Source: Eubacterium nodatum ATCC 33099 (lineage in GTDB: Bacteria > Bacillota > Clostridia > Peptostreptococcales > Anaerovoracaceae). Taken from it: 64,000 nucleotides of DNA. Location of the stretch: contig AZKM01000016.1 in the NCBI GenBank assembly GCA_000510425.1, positions 1 through 64,000 on the forward strand, given 5' to 3'. Position 1 is the stretch's first letter, and the number at the start of each line of letters is the position of its first letter. The notes under the pieces are model-generated. The model was given only the letters and a program-made list of their open reading frames with translations, had not been told where the DNA came from and searched no databases. The position numbers and the translations under genes are program-made. Shown here piece by piece: positions 44,694-54,420 of the stretch.

Positions 44694-44918
44694 TTAGTCT
44701 ACCGCAATTACACCCTTGACTTCAGGAACCGCTTCTGCCAAAATCTTTTCTACAATTCCCTTCAGCGTCATTCTCGCTCCCGGGCATCCTGCACAGTGCC
44801 CGGTAAGTCTTACTTTAACCTGATTGTCCTCTGTAATGCCTACCAGTTCAATGCTTCCTCCGTCTTGAGCAAGTACCTTTCTGATTTCATCAAGTGCTGC
44901 ATTAATTCTCGCTTCCAT
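44694..44918 (-). CDS. NifU C-terminal-domain (Nfu) Fe-S carrier
   Basis: This 74-residue scaffold/carrier has the GHCAGCPGARMTLK motif, whose CxxC pair holds a [4Fe-4S] cluster between two subunits. The ATG at 44918 is selected because GGAGG stands seven bases before it; the longer frame to 44999 lacks any ribosome site. It would deliver clusters to apo-proteins such as the ferredoxin in this window. It starts 126 bases after the pyruvate carboxylase stop and ends 26 before the dipeptidase start. Confidence 0.92.
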   Translation of the reverse strand: MEARINAALDEIRKVLAQDGGSIELVGITEDNQVKVRLTGHCAGCPGARMTLKGIVEKILAEAVPEVKGVIAVD

Positions 44919-45044
44919 TTTAAATCCTCCATATAATACCATCGCCGCAGGCTGTGGAACATAAGGCTCACATCGAAGCCTCCGGCGAAAAGTCATCATT
45001 CCGATGTCTTATTACTACCCTGTATTTTTATTGGGTAAACATGC

Positions 45045-48000
45045 TTATTTAAGTGTAGCAATAAGCTGTCCCGCACCTACCTGATCACCATTTTTAATGA
45101 AAATCTTCTCAATTTCACCGGCTGTTTTAGCTAATATATTCGTTTCCATCTTCATAGCCTCAATCACGGCAATCGGCTGTTTTTCTTGAACAATCTCACC
45201 TTCCTTCACCAATACCTTAATGATATTTCCCGGAATATTGGCACCTATTTCCAGTGGATTCTCTTCATCAGCATACCTTATGGCAGATTCTGAAACCGCA
45301 GCCTGAACCTGTTCATCCTTGACTCTTATAATTCTGCGATTACCGTTAACCTCAAAATCAAGAACTCTAAATCCGTCCTTATCCACATCTCTCATTTCAA
45401 CAAGGGTAACAACCAGTTCTTTTCCCTCTTCAAGCTTAACTTCACTGGTTTCACCTACTCTAAGCCCGTGGAAGAATACATCCGATCCCATTAAACTGAA
45501 CCTGCCGTCCTTTTTAATGCTGAGCAGGTAATCTTCATAAACCTTTGGATACAAAGCATAACTGATAACTTCTCTGAGGGTACCCTCAAGACCAAAATGC
45601 TCTATCAGCCCTTTTTTGATGTAATCAAAGTCTTCCGGTTCCAAAAGTTCTCCCGGTCTGCATGTAATAGGCTTCTTATCCTTTAAAACGAGTTTCTGCA
45701 GTTCCTCCGGAAATCCTCCCTCAGGCTGACCCATCATACCTTCAAAGAATGCAACTATGGAATCCGGAAAGTCAATTTCATGACCCCTTTCCATTATGTT
45801 TTCAGGGGTCAAATCGTTCTGCACCATGAAGATAGCCATGTCTCCGACTGCCTTGGATGAAGGTGTTACCTTTACAATATCCCCCAACATCTTGTTTACA
45901 TCTCTGTACATGGTCTTGACCTCACCGAACTTGTGTCCTAGTCCGAAACTTTCAACCTGAGGCTTTAGGTTTGAATACTGTCCCCCCGGGATTTCATAAT
46001 CATAAATCTCTGCAGAAGCAGTGATAAGATCCGACTCAAAATTTTTATATACAGGTCTGACATCCTGCCAGTAGTCAGAAATAATCTGAAGCTCTGCCGG
46101 GTCAAGACCGGTTTCTCTATCACTAAACTTCAGTGCTGCCACAATGGAGTTAAGTGCCGGCTGGGAAGTAAGTCCGGACATACTGTTAATTGCACCATCT
46201 ATAATATCCACACCTGCTGCTGCCGCCATCAATACTGTAGCCACACCGTTTCCGCTGGTGTCATGAGTATGCAGGTGAATTGGAACTGCCACCTCATTTT
46301 TAAGAGCCTTGACAAGTTTCATTGCAGCTCCCGGCTTCAGAAGACCTGACATGTCCTTAATACCTATTATATGGGTACCTCTTCTCTCAAGTTCCTTAGC
46401 CATTCTTACATAGTAGTCCAGATTGTACTTGGTTCTGCTTTCATCCAGAATATCCCCTGTGTAGCAAAGAGTTGCTTCGGCAATTTTGCCCTGGTTCAAA
46501 ACTTCATCAAGGGCAACTTCCATTCCCGGAATCCAGTTTAGGGAATCAAAAATCCTGAACACATCTATGCCGCCTGCCGCCGACTGCTTTACAAATTCTC
46601 TTATGACATTGTCGGGATAATTCTTATAACCGACTGCATTTGCACCTCTGATGAGCATTTGGAAAAGTATGTTAGGAATTTTTTCACGGAGTTCGTCCAG
46701 TCTTTTCCACGGAGATTCTTTAAGAAATCTATAAGCAGTGTCAAAAGTGGCACCGCCCCACATCTCCAGTGAAAATGCATCTTTTTCATACTTTGCCACT
46801 GCCGGAGCAATCTTTGTCATATCAACGGTTCTGACTCTGGTTGCCATAAGCGACTGTTGTGCGTCCCTCATAGTTGTATCCGTAACCAAAAGTTTCTTCT
46901 GATCCAGAACCCAATTTTTTACAAATTCAGGACCATATTTATCCAAAAGCTGCTTTGTTCCCGAAAGTTCTTCAATCTCTGCCGCCGGTATCTTAGGGAA
47001 AAGCGGAACATTGAAATTAGGTTTTTCTCCCCTGGTTTCGTTGACCACCTTGTTTCCTATATATGTAAGAACCTTGAGTTCTCTATCTATTTTAGTCACT
47101 ATGTCCAGAAGTTCAGGATTTGCTGCGATGAATCCCGTGTCGCACTGACCTGCAATAAACTGCGGATGGTTCAACACATTCAGCAGAAAACCGATATTTG
47201 TTTTTACACCTTTGATTTTCGTTTCCTTTAGGGCTCGTATTGCCTTTCTTCTGGTATCTTCAAAGCTGTTTGCCCATGAAGTTATCTTTACAAGCAGGCT
47301 GTCATAGTATGGTGTGACTTCAGAACCGGTAAATCCGTTGCCTCCGTCCAGCCTTATTCCGTATCCGGAGCCGGAACGATAGAGCTCAATTATGCCGGTG
47401 TCCGGAGCAAAACCATTTGCAGGATCTTCTGTGGTAATTCTGCATTGTATAGCAAAACCACGCTGAGTTACCTTCTCTTGGCTTCCCAGATTCATTTCTT
47501 CAGAATCAAGCAAATATCCCTGGGCAATCCTTATCTGACTCTGAACAATATCTATTCCCGTAACAAGCTCTGTCACGGTATGCTCTACCTGTATCCTCGG
47601 ATTCATTTCAATAAAGTAATGGTTTCCGTTCTTGTCCAGAAGAAATTCCACAGTTCCTGCACTTCGATAGTTTACATGTTTTGCAATTTTAATGGCATCA
47701 CTACATATTGCTTCTCTCTGGTCGTCTGTCAGGCAAAGAGCCGGCGTAAATTCAACAACTTTTTGATGTCTTCTCTGAATGGAGCAATCACGCTCAAACA
47801 GGTGAATAAGATTTCCGTCCTTATCTCCTAAAATCTGAACTTCTATGTGCTTTGGATTTTCCAGATATTTTTCTATGAAAATATCATCTATCCCGAAGGC
47901 CTTGGCAGCTTCACTTCTGGCAGTTCTATATTCGCTTACAATGTCTTTCGGCTCATAAACCACACGCATTCCACGACCGCCGCCGCCTGCCGCCGCCTTC

Positions 48001-48488
48001 AAAATAACCGGATAACCGCAGCGTTCCGCAAACTCAGCTGCTTCTTCTTCGCTGCGAATTGCAGCCTCCACTCCGGGAATTGTTGGAACCCCAACCTCAT
48101 CTGCAACAAGTTTGGACTGTATTTTATCGCCAAGGCTATTCATCATTGCAGCTGTAGGCCCTATAAATTCAATCCCTGCATCTTCACAAGCCTGAGCAAA
48201 TTCAGGGTTTTCTGACAGAAAGCCGTATCCCGGATGTATTGCATCGACCCCCTTAGATTTGGCAAGTTCAATTATCTCGTCAATTCCCAGATACGCTGCA
48301 ACCGGAGCTTTACCCTTTCCTACCTGATAAGATTCATCTGCTTTTGTACGAAAAAGAGCCCTCTTATCTTCTTCTGAATAAATCGCAACGGTACGTATAC
48401 CCAGTTCATTACAGGCACGAAATATTCGAATAGCAATTTCACCTCTATTAGCCACTAAGACTCTCTTAAATTTTTTGATTTCTCTCAT
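45045..48488 (-). CDS. pyc: Pyruvate carboxylase
   Basis: This 1147-residue biotin enzyme makes oxaloacetate from pyruvate, bicarbonate and ATP. Domains in order are biotin carboxylase (about 5-455, with the ATP-grasp loop AAAGGGGRGMR), carboxyltransferase (about 530-800, TMRDAQQSLMATR and HLHTHDTSGN), the allosteric/tetramer region, and the biotinyl carrier domain with the carrier lysine in EAMKMET at residue 1113. It is full length for the single-chain form. In an anaerobe it would feed the reductive TCA branch and amino-acid synthesis. There is no biotin ligase gene in the window. Confidence 0.97.
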   Translation of the reverse strand: MREIKKFKRVLVANRGEIAIRIFRACNELGIRTVAIYSEEDKRALFRTKADESYQVGKGKAPVAAYLGIDEIIELAKSKGVDAIHPGYGFLSENPEFAQACEDAGIEFIGPTAAMMNSLGDKIQSKLVADEVGVPTIPGVEAAIRSEEEAAEFAERCGYPVILKAAAGGGGRGMRVVYEPKDIVSEYRTARSEAAKAFGIDDIFIEKYLENPKHIEVQILGDKDGNLIHLFERDCSIQRRHQKVVEFTPALCLTDDQREAICSDAIKIAKHVNYRSAGTVEFLLDKNGNHYFIEMNPRIQVEHTVTELVTGIDIVQSQIRIAQGYLLDSEEMNLGSQEKVTQRGFAIQCRITTEDPANGFAPDTGIIELYRSGSGYGIRLDGGNGFTGSEVTPYYDSLLVKITSWANSFEDTRRKAIRALKETKIKGVKTNIGFLLNVLNHPQFIAGQCDTGFIAANPELLDIVTKIDRELKVLTYIGNKVVNETRGEKPNFNVPLFPKIPAAEIEELSGTKQLLDKYGPEFVKNWVLDQKKLLVTDTTMRDAQQSLMATRVRTVDMTKIAPAVAKYEKDAFSLEMWGGATFDTAYRFLKESPWKRLDELREKIPNILFQMLIRGANAVGYKNYPDNVIREFVKQSAAGGIDVFRIFDSLNWIPGMEVALDEVLNQGKIAEATLCYTGDILDESRTKYNLDYYVRMAKELERRGTHIIGIKDMSGLLKPGAAMKLVKALKNEVAVPIHLHTHDTSGNGVATVLMAAAAGVDIIDGAINSMSGLTSQPALNSIVAALKFSDRETGLDPAELQIISDYWQDVRPVYKNFESDLITASAEIYDYEIPGGQYSNLKPQVESFGLGHKFGEVKTMYRDVNKMLGDIVKVTPSSKAVGDMAIFMVQNDLTPENIMERGHEIDFPDSIVAFFEGMMGQPEGGFPEELQKLVLKDKKPITCRPGELLEPEDFDYIKKGLIEHFGLEGTLREVISYALYPKVYEDYLLSIKKDGRFSLMGSDVFFHGLRVGETSEVKLEEGKELVVTLVEMRDVDKDGFRVLDFEVNGNRRIIRVKDEQVQAAVSESAIRYADEENPLEIGANIPGNIIKVLVKEGEIVQEKQPIAVIEAMKMETNILAKTAGEIEKIFIKNGDQVGAGQLIATLK

Positions 48489-48580
48489 GTCTGTTCTCCA
48501 TTAATAAAATTATTTATATACTCATCATACATGTGTGATTGTACTATTCTTACAATTATTCTTAACAATACACTCCACGC

Positions 48581-49402
48581 TTATTTTTTAACTTCTGTAA
48601 GTTTAATATCCACACAAGTATGTGCTGTTTCAATTCCTTCAGCTTCAAACTCTTTGATTACACTGCTTTTTAAAATCTCTGCTGCATCAAATCTGTCTTC
48701 TGTGCTGCACCACACACCCACATCCAAAAGGTTTCCATAGTCTTGCCCCGATTTCAAGAAAATTTTCGGTTCGGGCTGCTTTAAAAATATTGCTTCAGAT
48801 TCAATTACCTTAAAAATAATATCTCTTGCTCTGTCAACATTTTTGCTTCCCGATAATGCAAATTCCACATTGATTCTTCTAAGCTCCCTTTCGGTTGCAT
48901 TTATAACAATTGATGTGGTAACCGTGCCGTTTGGAACTGTTATCACCTTATTATCGTATGTATGCAGACGAGTTGTCAGAAGATCTATGTGGTCTACTAT
49001 TCCGACAGTTCCGTTGAGTTCTATCTCATCACCTGCCGTAAAAGGTTTGGTAAACAGCAAAATTATCCCACCTGCCACATTGCTGAGACTATCTCTCATG
49101 GCAATAGCTGCAATTGCACCCCCTGCACCCATTGCCGACAGTATGGGAACTATATTGACTTTAAGATACGAAATTATAATCAATACAACTACTATCCACC
49201 ATACGATACTGATTACCCTCATCATCAAAACATACACAGAGTCATCCAAACCGGATTTTATCAGAAGCTTTCTTGCAGCCTTTTTCACCAGTTTAAGACC
49301 AATATATCCGATTAGAAGCATTACCAGGACTTCAATTATAGGAATCCATACGGGCAAATGTTTCACATCGGGAAATATTTGTAATAAAAAATATTTTGCC
49401 AT
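48581..49402 (-). CDS. Small-conductance mechanosensitive channel, MscS family
   Basis: This 273-residue membrane protein has three helices (about 18-40, 60-80, 90-115), and the third is the pore helix (LSAMGAGGAIAAIAMRDSLSN). It is followed by the beta domain (GDEIELNGTVGIVDHIDLLTTRL) and a C-terminal alpha/beta domain. It opens on membrane tension in osmotic downshock. The ATG at 49402 is preferred over a TTG two codons earlier. It starts 15 bases after typA ends and may be co-transcribed with it. Confidence 0.9.
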   Translation of the reverse strand: MAKYFLLQIFPDVKHLPVWIPIIEVLVMLLIGYIGLKLVKKAARKLLIKSGLDDSVYVLMMRVISIVWWIVVVLIIISYLKVNIVPILSAMGAGGAIAAIAMRDSLSNVAGGIILLFTKPFTAGDEIELNGTVGIVDHIDLLTTRLHTYDNKVITVPNGTVTTSIVINATERELRRINVEFALSGSKNVDRARDIIFKVIESEAIFLKQPEPKIFLKSGQDYGNLLDVGVWCSTEDRFDAAEILKSSVIKEFEAEGIETAHTCVDIKLTEVKK

Positions 49403-49417
49403 AATCAACTCACTTTG

Positions 49418-51289
49418 CTATCTGCCCGCTCTCCGGCGCTCCAACTCTTTAAGTAATTTTTTTCTAAGCCTGATATCATCCGGTGTAATTTCAACAAGTT
49501 CATCCTCCTCAATAAACTCAAGTGCCTCCTCCAAAGAAAATGTTCTGGGCGGTGCAAGTTTAACCGCATCATCGGAGCCTGCGGCACGCATATTACTCAC
49601 CTTCTTTGCTTTACAGGGATTTACCTCCATATCTTCGCTTCTTGAGTTCATGCCCACAATCATTCCCTCATAGACTCCCGTTCCCGGAGAAACGAACATC
49701 TGAACTCTTTCCTGAATATTATTCAAGGCATAAGGTGTGCAGACTCCCTCCTCCATTGCAATGGCAACGCCGTTGTTCCTTCCCGGAATTTCACCCTTAT
49801 ATGCTTCAAAGTCATAGAATCTTCTTTCCATACTTCCTTCGCCTCTTGTGTCGTTTATAAACTCCGTTCTATACCCTAAAAGCCCTCTCGTAGGAACATG
49901 GTATTCCAATCTTGAATATCCATTATCGCCACTCATCTGAACCATCATTCCTTTTCTTCTGTTAAGTTTAGAAATGACAGAGCCTGAATATTCATCCGGA
50001 ACGGTTACAACTATTTCTTCTACCGGTTCCAGTTTCTTTCCGTTCTCATCCCTTTTCATTATAACTTCCGGCTTGGAAACAGCAAGCTCGTAACCCTCTC
50101 TTCTCATATTTTCAATCAAAATAGAAAGATGCAGCTCACCTCGCCCCGAAACTTTAAACGAATCTGTCGAATCTGTATCTTCCACCAAAAGCCCAACATT
50201 GACTTCCAGCTCCTTAGCAAGTCTTTCCCTAATATGTCTGGATGTGACAAACTTTCCTGCCTGACCGGCAAAGGGAGAAGTATTCACCATGAAATTCATC
50301 GAAAGTGTAGGTTCTTCTATATGAATCATTTCCATAGGCTGAGGATTTTCCTCACTGCACAATGTTTCTCCGATGGATATATCAGAAATCCCCGATACCA
50401 CCACTATATCACCACATTCTGCCTCTGCCGTCTGAACTCTTTTCAGTCCTCTGTAGGTAAAAATCTGATTGATTTTCTTACTTTCAATCCTGCCATCCCC
50501 CCTTGCAACCGCAAGAGTCTGACCTTCTCTGATGATACCTTGTGTGATTCTTCCGATTCCAAGTCTTCCAATATATTCATCGTATCCCAATGTGGAAATC
50601 TGAAGCTGCAGAGGATTCTCTCTCAGGTCGGAATACGGTTTACAATGTTCCACGATTGTGTCAAAAAGTGGCGTTATATCAAGTCCTCCGTAACCACGAG
50701 GAGTGTGTTTAATCTTATCAGCACCTTCCCCCACTTCTATCTCTCTCACCTCGTCCGGATCTCTCACGGCAATTCCCTGCCTTGCTATTCCGTAAAGGAT
50801 AGGAAAATCAAGCTGTTCGTCGTTTGCATCAAGATCCATGAAAAGTTCATAAACTTCGTCCACAACCTCATCTATCCTTGCGTCTTTCTTATCTATCTTG
50901 TTAATCAGCAAAATAGGGTTGAGTCCCTGCTCCAAGGATTTGCTCAATACAAACCTTGTTTGAGGCATAGGACCTTCGCTGGAATCCACCAGTAAAATCA
51001 CCGTATCCACGGTTTTCATGATTCTTTCAACTTCCGATGAGAAATCGGCATGCCCCGGGGTATCTACGATATTTATCTTCGTATCTCCGTGCATTATAGA
51101 ACAGTTTTTGGAATATATGGTAATTCCTCTTTCTCTTTCAATGTCATCGCTGTCCATCACACAATCTGCCACATCTTCATTTTCCCTGAAAACACCGCTC
51201 TGATTGAGAAACGCATCTACAAGGGTTGATTTGCCTGCATCAACATGGGCTATCACCGCAATGTTGATAATTTTTTGTTTTTCTGACAT
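49418..51289 (-). CDS. typA: Ribosome-associated GTPase TypA/BipA
   Basis: This 623-residue translational GTPase has G1 AHVDAGKST, G3 DTPGHADF and G4 NKIDKKDAR, followed by beta-barrel domain II, two alpha/beta domains and the TypA-specific C-terminal domain (about 500-600). It binds the 70S ribosome and helps assembly of the large subunit under stress and cold. Length is normal (B. subtilis about 612). Confidence 0.96.
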   Translation of the reverse strand: MSEKQKIINIAVIAHVDAGKSTLVDAFLNQSGVFRENEDVADCVMDSDDIERERGITIYSKNCSIMHGDTKINIVDTPGHADFSSEVERIMKTVDTVILLVDSSEGPMPQTRFVLSKSLEQGLNPILLINKIDKKDARIDEVVDEVYELFMDLDANDEQLDFPILYGIARQGIAVRDPDEVREIEVGEGADKIKHTPRGYGGLDITPLFDTIVEHCKPYSDLRENPLQLQISTLGYDEYIGRLGIGRITQGIIREGQTLAVARGDGRIESKKINQIFTYRGLKRVQTAEAECGDIVVVSGISDISIGETLCSEENPQPMEMIHIEEPTLSMNFMVNTSPFAGQAGKFVTSRHIRERLAKELEVNVGLLVEDTDSTDSFKVSGRGELHLSILIENMRREGYELAVSKPEVIMKRDENGKKLEPVEEIVVTVPDEYSGSVISKLNRRKGMMVQMSGDNGYSRLEYHVPTRGLLGYRTEFINDTRGEGSMERRFYDFEAYKGEIPGRNNGVAIAMEEGVCTPYALNNIQERVQMFVSPGTGVYEGMIVGMNSRSEDMEVNPCKAKKVSNMRAAGSDDAVKLAPPRTFSLEEALEFIEEDELVEITPDDIRLRKKLLKELERRRAGR

Positions 51290-51328
51290 CTATTTTCTTT
51301 TCCTTTTTTGTTTAAATTCTAAAAGTCG

Positions 51329-51357
51329 ATTATACTACTGTTTTTTATTTTGTACAA
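51329..51357 (-). promoter_or_regulatory. typA promoter
   Basis: The minus strand has TTGTAC, a 17-base spacer and a perfect TATAAT, 40 bases before the typA start. Confidence 0.8.
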
Positions 51358-51416
51358 TACCTTAACTGTATTTACTTGGATTTCGCATCGTATTTGTTGA
51401 ATTTCATGTCCGAATC

Positions 51417-53342
51417 TTACCATGCACCGCCTCCGCCTCCGCCGAAGCCGCCGCCGGAAAAACCTCCTCCGCCGAAATCTCCTCCGCCGAAGCCGCCAAT
51501 ATCGCTGTCAGAGTCCGAAACCACATTTGCATACTGCTCTTGAATGGAATTATCAAATCTGCCAAGCATAGAGTAGTACCAGATTGGCGTCAAGGCATTA
51601 TACGGATCTCCTTCATACCAGGAAGGGGACTGAATATTCAAGCCATCGAATTTCTTTGCCCATACGCTTGCCATCCCTAAGACATGTGCATAGGGAATAA
51701 TATTGAAAAAGTATTCCGGATTTTCCTCGGAAAGAAGCTTAAGCCTGTTGTACTCCGCATTCTTTATAAAGTTTTTAAATCCTTTTATTCTTCCCTGAAG
51801 TCCTGCACTTTCCTTTGTTCTCGCTTTCATTATAACTGTAAAGAAAGTTGAAACTATAAGAGATGCCAAAGCGACCGGAAAAACCGTAAAATCGTTTAGC
51901 AGACTGTAACTCAAGAAACTCGGCCAAATTGCACCTGCTGTTATGAATACAATTCCGAGTCCGTATTTAGATACCGTTTGGAATTTCTCCACAGAATCTG
52001 CATAGTCAAAGGCAGTCATTGACAATTTCATACCTAAAAACAACATTATAAATTCTGCAATGAGATGGTAGATATACCCCGATTCTCCTGCCTCCATCTC
52101 AATTAAAAACACCGATAAAACGCCTCCGGCAATCGTTAGCCCAAATGCCAGCTTCCTTGCCATTTTTGATTTAAAAGTAAATATTCGGTGAGTTCCCCCT
52201 TTAGAATATTCAAAAGAGTTTTCTACCTGTTCTTTTGCCATAGTTATGTCATCACCGAAATTCTCCGGTAAATTATCCAGTTCCACAGTCTCTGGCCCTC
52301 TAAAAATCCCGTTAAACAGCGTTCTTGCAAAGCCTTTTTCTTCTTGGGGAATTTCGCAGATTTTAGTCAATCTGATATTCCCATTTTCATCTTCTTTTAT
52401 CTTGAGATAACCCTTGGATGCGAAATAAAAAATCATAGTCGTAATGTCTTTTCTATCCACATTTCCGTCAATTATATAGCCGATTTCCGCCGGCGTCATC
52501 GCTTCAGGAGGGTAAAATTCTACGGTTTCCACCGGTTTAGGATCTCTACCCAGAACAAACCATAAAATCGCCAAAATCAGGGGAACTATGAAGAAAAACC
52601 CATACAGAAGAAACCTTTTAGCACTTCTGTCTGCGGGATTTACCCAGTATCCCTGTGGCAGCTTTACATTCACTGTGGCACCATAGCGAGCCGGAATATT
52701 TTTGCCGGTTATCACTACTCTTTTTCCGGACTTATCAATTTTCTTGGTGAAAACCCGTCCCATCCTATCCGTACTTCCAAATTCTCCACCGTAAAAATCC
52801 GCCTTATTCCAATCGGTTTTTTTCGGCATTCTGATACTAATCGTTGAGTTTTCCACATCTGTAACCCATGCAGTCGGAAAAACATTTTGAGAAAAAAAGT
52901 CAAAATTCTTGTCATCATCCTTGTACGCCTTAATCACATAACTGATTTCAAAGGTATTGATGCCTTGTAAAAGCTTGTCTTCATCACCAATCTGAATCGA
53001 TTTTATTTTATAAGAATGACCTTCTCTGTCCTTTTTTGACTTTGTATCAATATCGTTAATTGTGATATTGGAATCAATATTTTCAATCGTATACAGTTTT
53101 GGCTTATAAGGTATGAATCTTGTGATTCCGTGATGGGCAGACTGATTGAAATCCACCTTTATCCGTTCCTTTACATAAATCATGTGATTTTCTTTCACAT
53201 CTATGTCCACATCAAAATTTTTAGTGACAAAATCGTTGTCAAATGCAAAAATAGGCTGTACAGCCACAGCCATCAGCATAATTATTGCCAATAGCATCAG
53301 TTTTCCGTACAGCCCTGCTTTTTTCAGAAACCTCATTCTCAT
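51417..53342 (-). CDS. DUF2207 membrane protein with Gly-rich tail
   Basis: This 641-residue protein has a signal peptide (about 12-33), the extracytoplasmic DUF2207 domain (about 38-240), one helix at about 248-268, then cytoplasmic domains and further helices at about 400-420, 427-450 and 465-510. The last 25 residues are almost all glycine, serine and phenylalanine, a known ending of YciQ-type proteins. DUF2207 proteins are commonly encoded next to LemA. Their function is not known. The start codon overlaps the lemA stop by one base (TAATG). Confidence 0.88.
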   Translation of the reverse strand: MRMRFLKKAGLYGKLMLLAIIMLMAVAVQPIFAFDNDFVTKNFDVDIDVKENHMIYVKERIKVDFNQSAHHGITRFIPYKPKLYTIENIDSNITINDIDTKSKKDREGHSYKIKSIQIGDEDKLLQGINTFEISYVIKAYKDDDKNFDFFSQNVFPTAWVTDVENSTISIRMPKKTDWNKADFYGGEFGSTDRMGRVFTKKIDKSGKRVVITGKNIPARYGATVNVKLPQGYWVNPADRSAKRFLLYGFFFIVPLILAILWFVLGRDPKPVETVEFYPPEAMTPAEIGYIIDGNVDRKDITTMIFYFASKGYLKIKEDENGNIRLTKICEIPQEEKGFARTLFNGIFRGPETVELDNLPENFGDDITMAKEQVENSFEYSKGGTHRIFTFKSKMARKLAFGLTIAGGVLSVFLIEMEAGESGYIYHLIAEFIMLFLGMKLSMTAFDYADSVEKFQTVSKYGLGIVFITAGAIWPSFLSYSLLNDFTVFPVALASLIVSTFFTVIMKARTKESAGLQGRIKGFKNFIKNAEYNRLKLLSEENPEYFFNIIPYAHVLGMASVWAKKFDGLNIQSPSWYEGDPYNALTPIWYYSMLGRFDNSIQEQYANVVSDSDSDIGGFGGGDFGGGGFSGGGFGGGGGGAW

Positions 53343-53899
53343 TAAAATTCCACCTTTACATTCTTACGCTCTTCTTCTGAATCTACCTCAAACATAGGCT
53401 TCACCGCAAAATGGAAAATCCCTGCGATTATATTGCTTGGAAACATCTCGCATTTATTGTTGAAAAGCTTCACCACAGCATTATAGTACTTTCTGGAATT
53501 GGCAATATCTTCTTCCACAGACTTCAGCTGCCCTTGTAATTCCATAAAATTCGTGTTGGCTTTCAAATCGGGATATGCTTCTGAAATGGCAAACAGAGAT
53601 TTGAGCGTTCCCGTCAAAGCGTTTTCTCCTGCAATCTTATCTTCCATAGTAGTTGCACCCTGAGCAAAATTTCTGGCCTCGATTACCTTCTCAAGGGTTT
53701 CCTGTTCATGCTTTGCATAGCCCTTAACAGTTTCCACCAGGTTCGGAATAAGGTCATATCTCTTTTTCATATAGACATCCATCGTGGAGAATGCCTCTTC
53801 ACAATTATTCTTAGCCTTTATAAAACCGTTATACGAAACCACGAAAAACAGTGCAATTATAACCGCAATTACTATTACTATGATTATACCTGTCAACAT
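53342..53899 (-). CDS. LemA family membrane protein
   Basis: This 185-residue LemA protein has an N-terminal membrane helix (about 3-22) and a four-helix bundle (DLIPNLVETVKGYAKHE, about 51-67; SRKYYNAVVKLFNNKCEMFPSNI, about 135-157). The role of LemA is not clear. The pairing with DUF2207 is frequent in many phyla and suggests that the two work together at the membrane. Confidence 0.92.
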   Translation of the reverse strand: MLTGIIIVIVIAVIIALFFVVSYNGFIKAKNNCEEAFSTMDVYMKKRYDLIPNLVETVKGYAKHEQETLEKVIEARNFAQGATTMEDKIAGENALTGTLKSLFAISEAYPDLKANTNFMELQGQLKSVEEDIANSRKYYNAVVKLFNNKCEMFPSNIIAGIFHFAVKPMFEVDSEEERKNVKVEF

Positions 53900-54078
53900 A
53901 TATCCACCTCCATCAAATTCCCTGAGCTGTCATCGGCACAATTCATAAACCGGATACTGCAACAAACTGATTTTATACTGTGACAAACCCACACGGTCAG
54001 GCACTTCTAACAGCCCTTTATATAACTAAAGTGATTATATCATTAAATCTGTCCAAATACAATTTGATTTTAATTCCC

Positions 54079-54156
54079 GACGGTGTCAAATTGTTGTGAA
54101 GTTTTGTATTGACAAAGATCAACTCAAAATGTTTTATCCTAATAAGCCATACTCAG
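54079..54156 (-). repeat. Right-end relic of the unassigned IS, copy A
   Basis: These 78 bases match 60281-60359 with few differences. Both copies begin GACGGTGTCAAATTGTTGTG and end ACTCAG in the same orientation. The segment includes the stop codon and last six codons of a transposase-like gene on the minus strand. The two copies flank the giant surface-protein gene as direct repeats about 6.2 kb apart. Confidence 0.85.
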
Positions 54157-54291
54157 GTCCACAGGCTTTTATGCCAAGCATTTGATCAAGTGTTATTGCA
54201 TATCTCGCTTTTATTTTATCGTAGTAATAGTCTCTTTCTCAACATATCATTCCGAGTTTTGTTAACAGCTGCCTTGCTACGTGAAACTATG
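54134..54291 (-). pseudogene. 3' fragment of an unidentified transposase-like gene
   Basis: An open minus-strand frame of about 50 codons without its 5' end includes SRSKAAVNKTRNDMLRKRD and, near the end, GIKACGPEYGLLG followed by TAA. It is too short to be a gene by itself. The same final codons recur in the copy at 60337. Its place just inside an element end marks it as the C-terminus of the IS transposase. I do not recognise the family. The upstream end stops at the adhesin's terminator. Confidence 0.5.
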
Positions 54292-54297
54292 AAACAA

Positions 54298-54333
54298 AAA
54301 GATGGAGCTGAGAATATTCCCAACTCCATCTTT
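54298..54333 (-). terminator. Terminator of the giant surface-protein gene
   Basis: On the minus strand AAAGATGGAG pairs with CTCCATCTTT around an inner partly paired loop, followed by TTGTTTC. It lies about 90 bases after the stop at 54421 and separates the gene from the IS relic. Confidence 0.85.
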
Positions 54334-54420
54334 CAGTTTTCTTTATCAAGACTATTTAGCAAAAATCTTGATAGTTTCTGTTTTTTTATTCCATGTTTTT
54401 ATATTTAAAGAGAAATATCC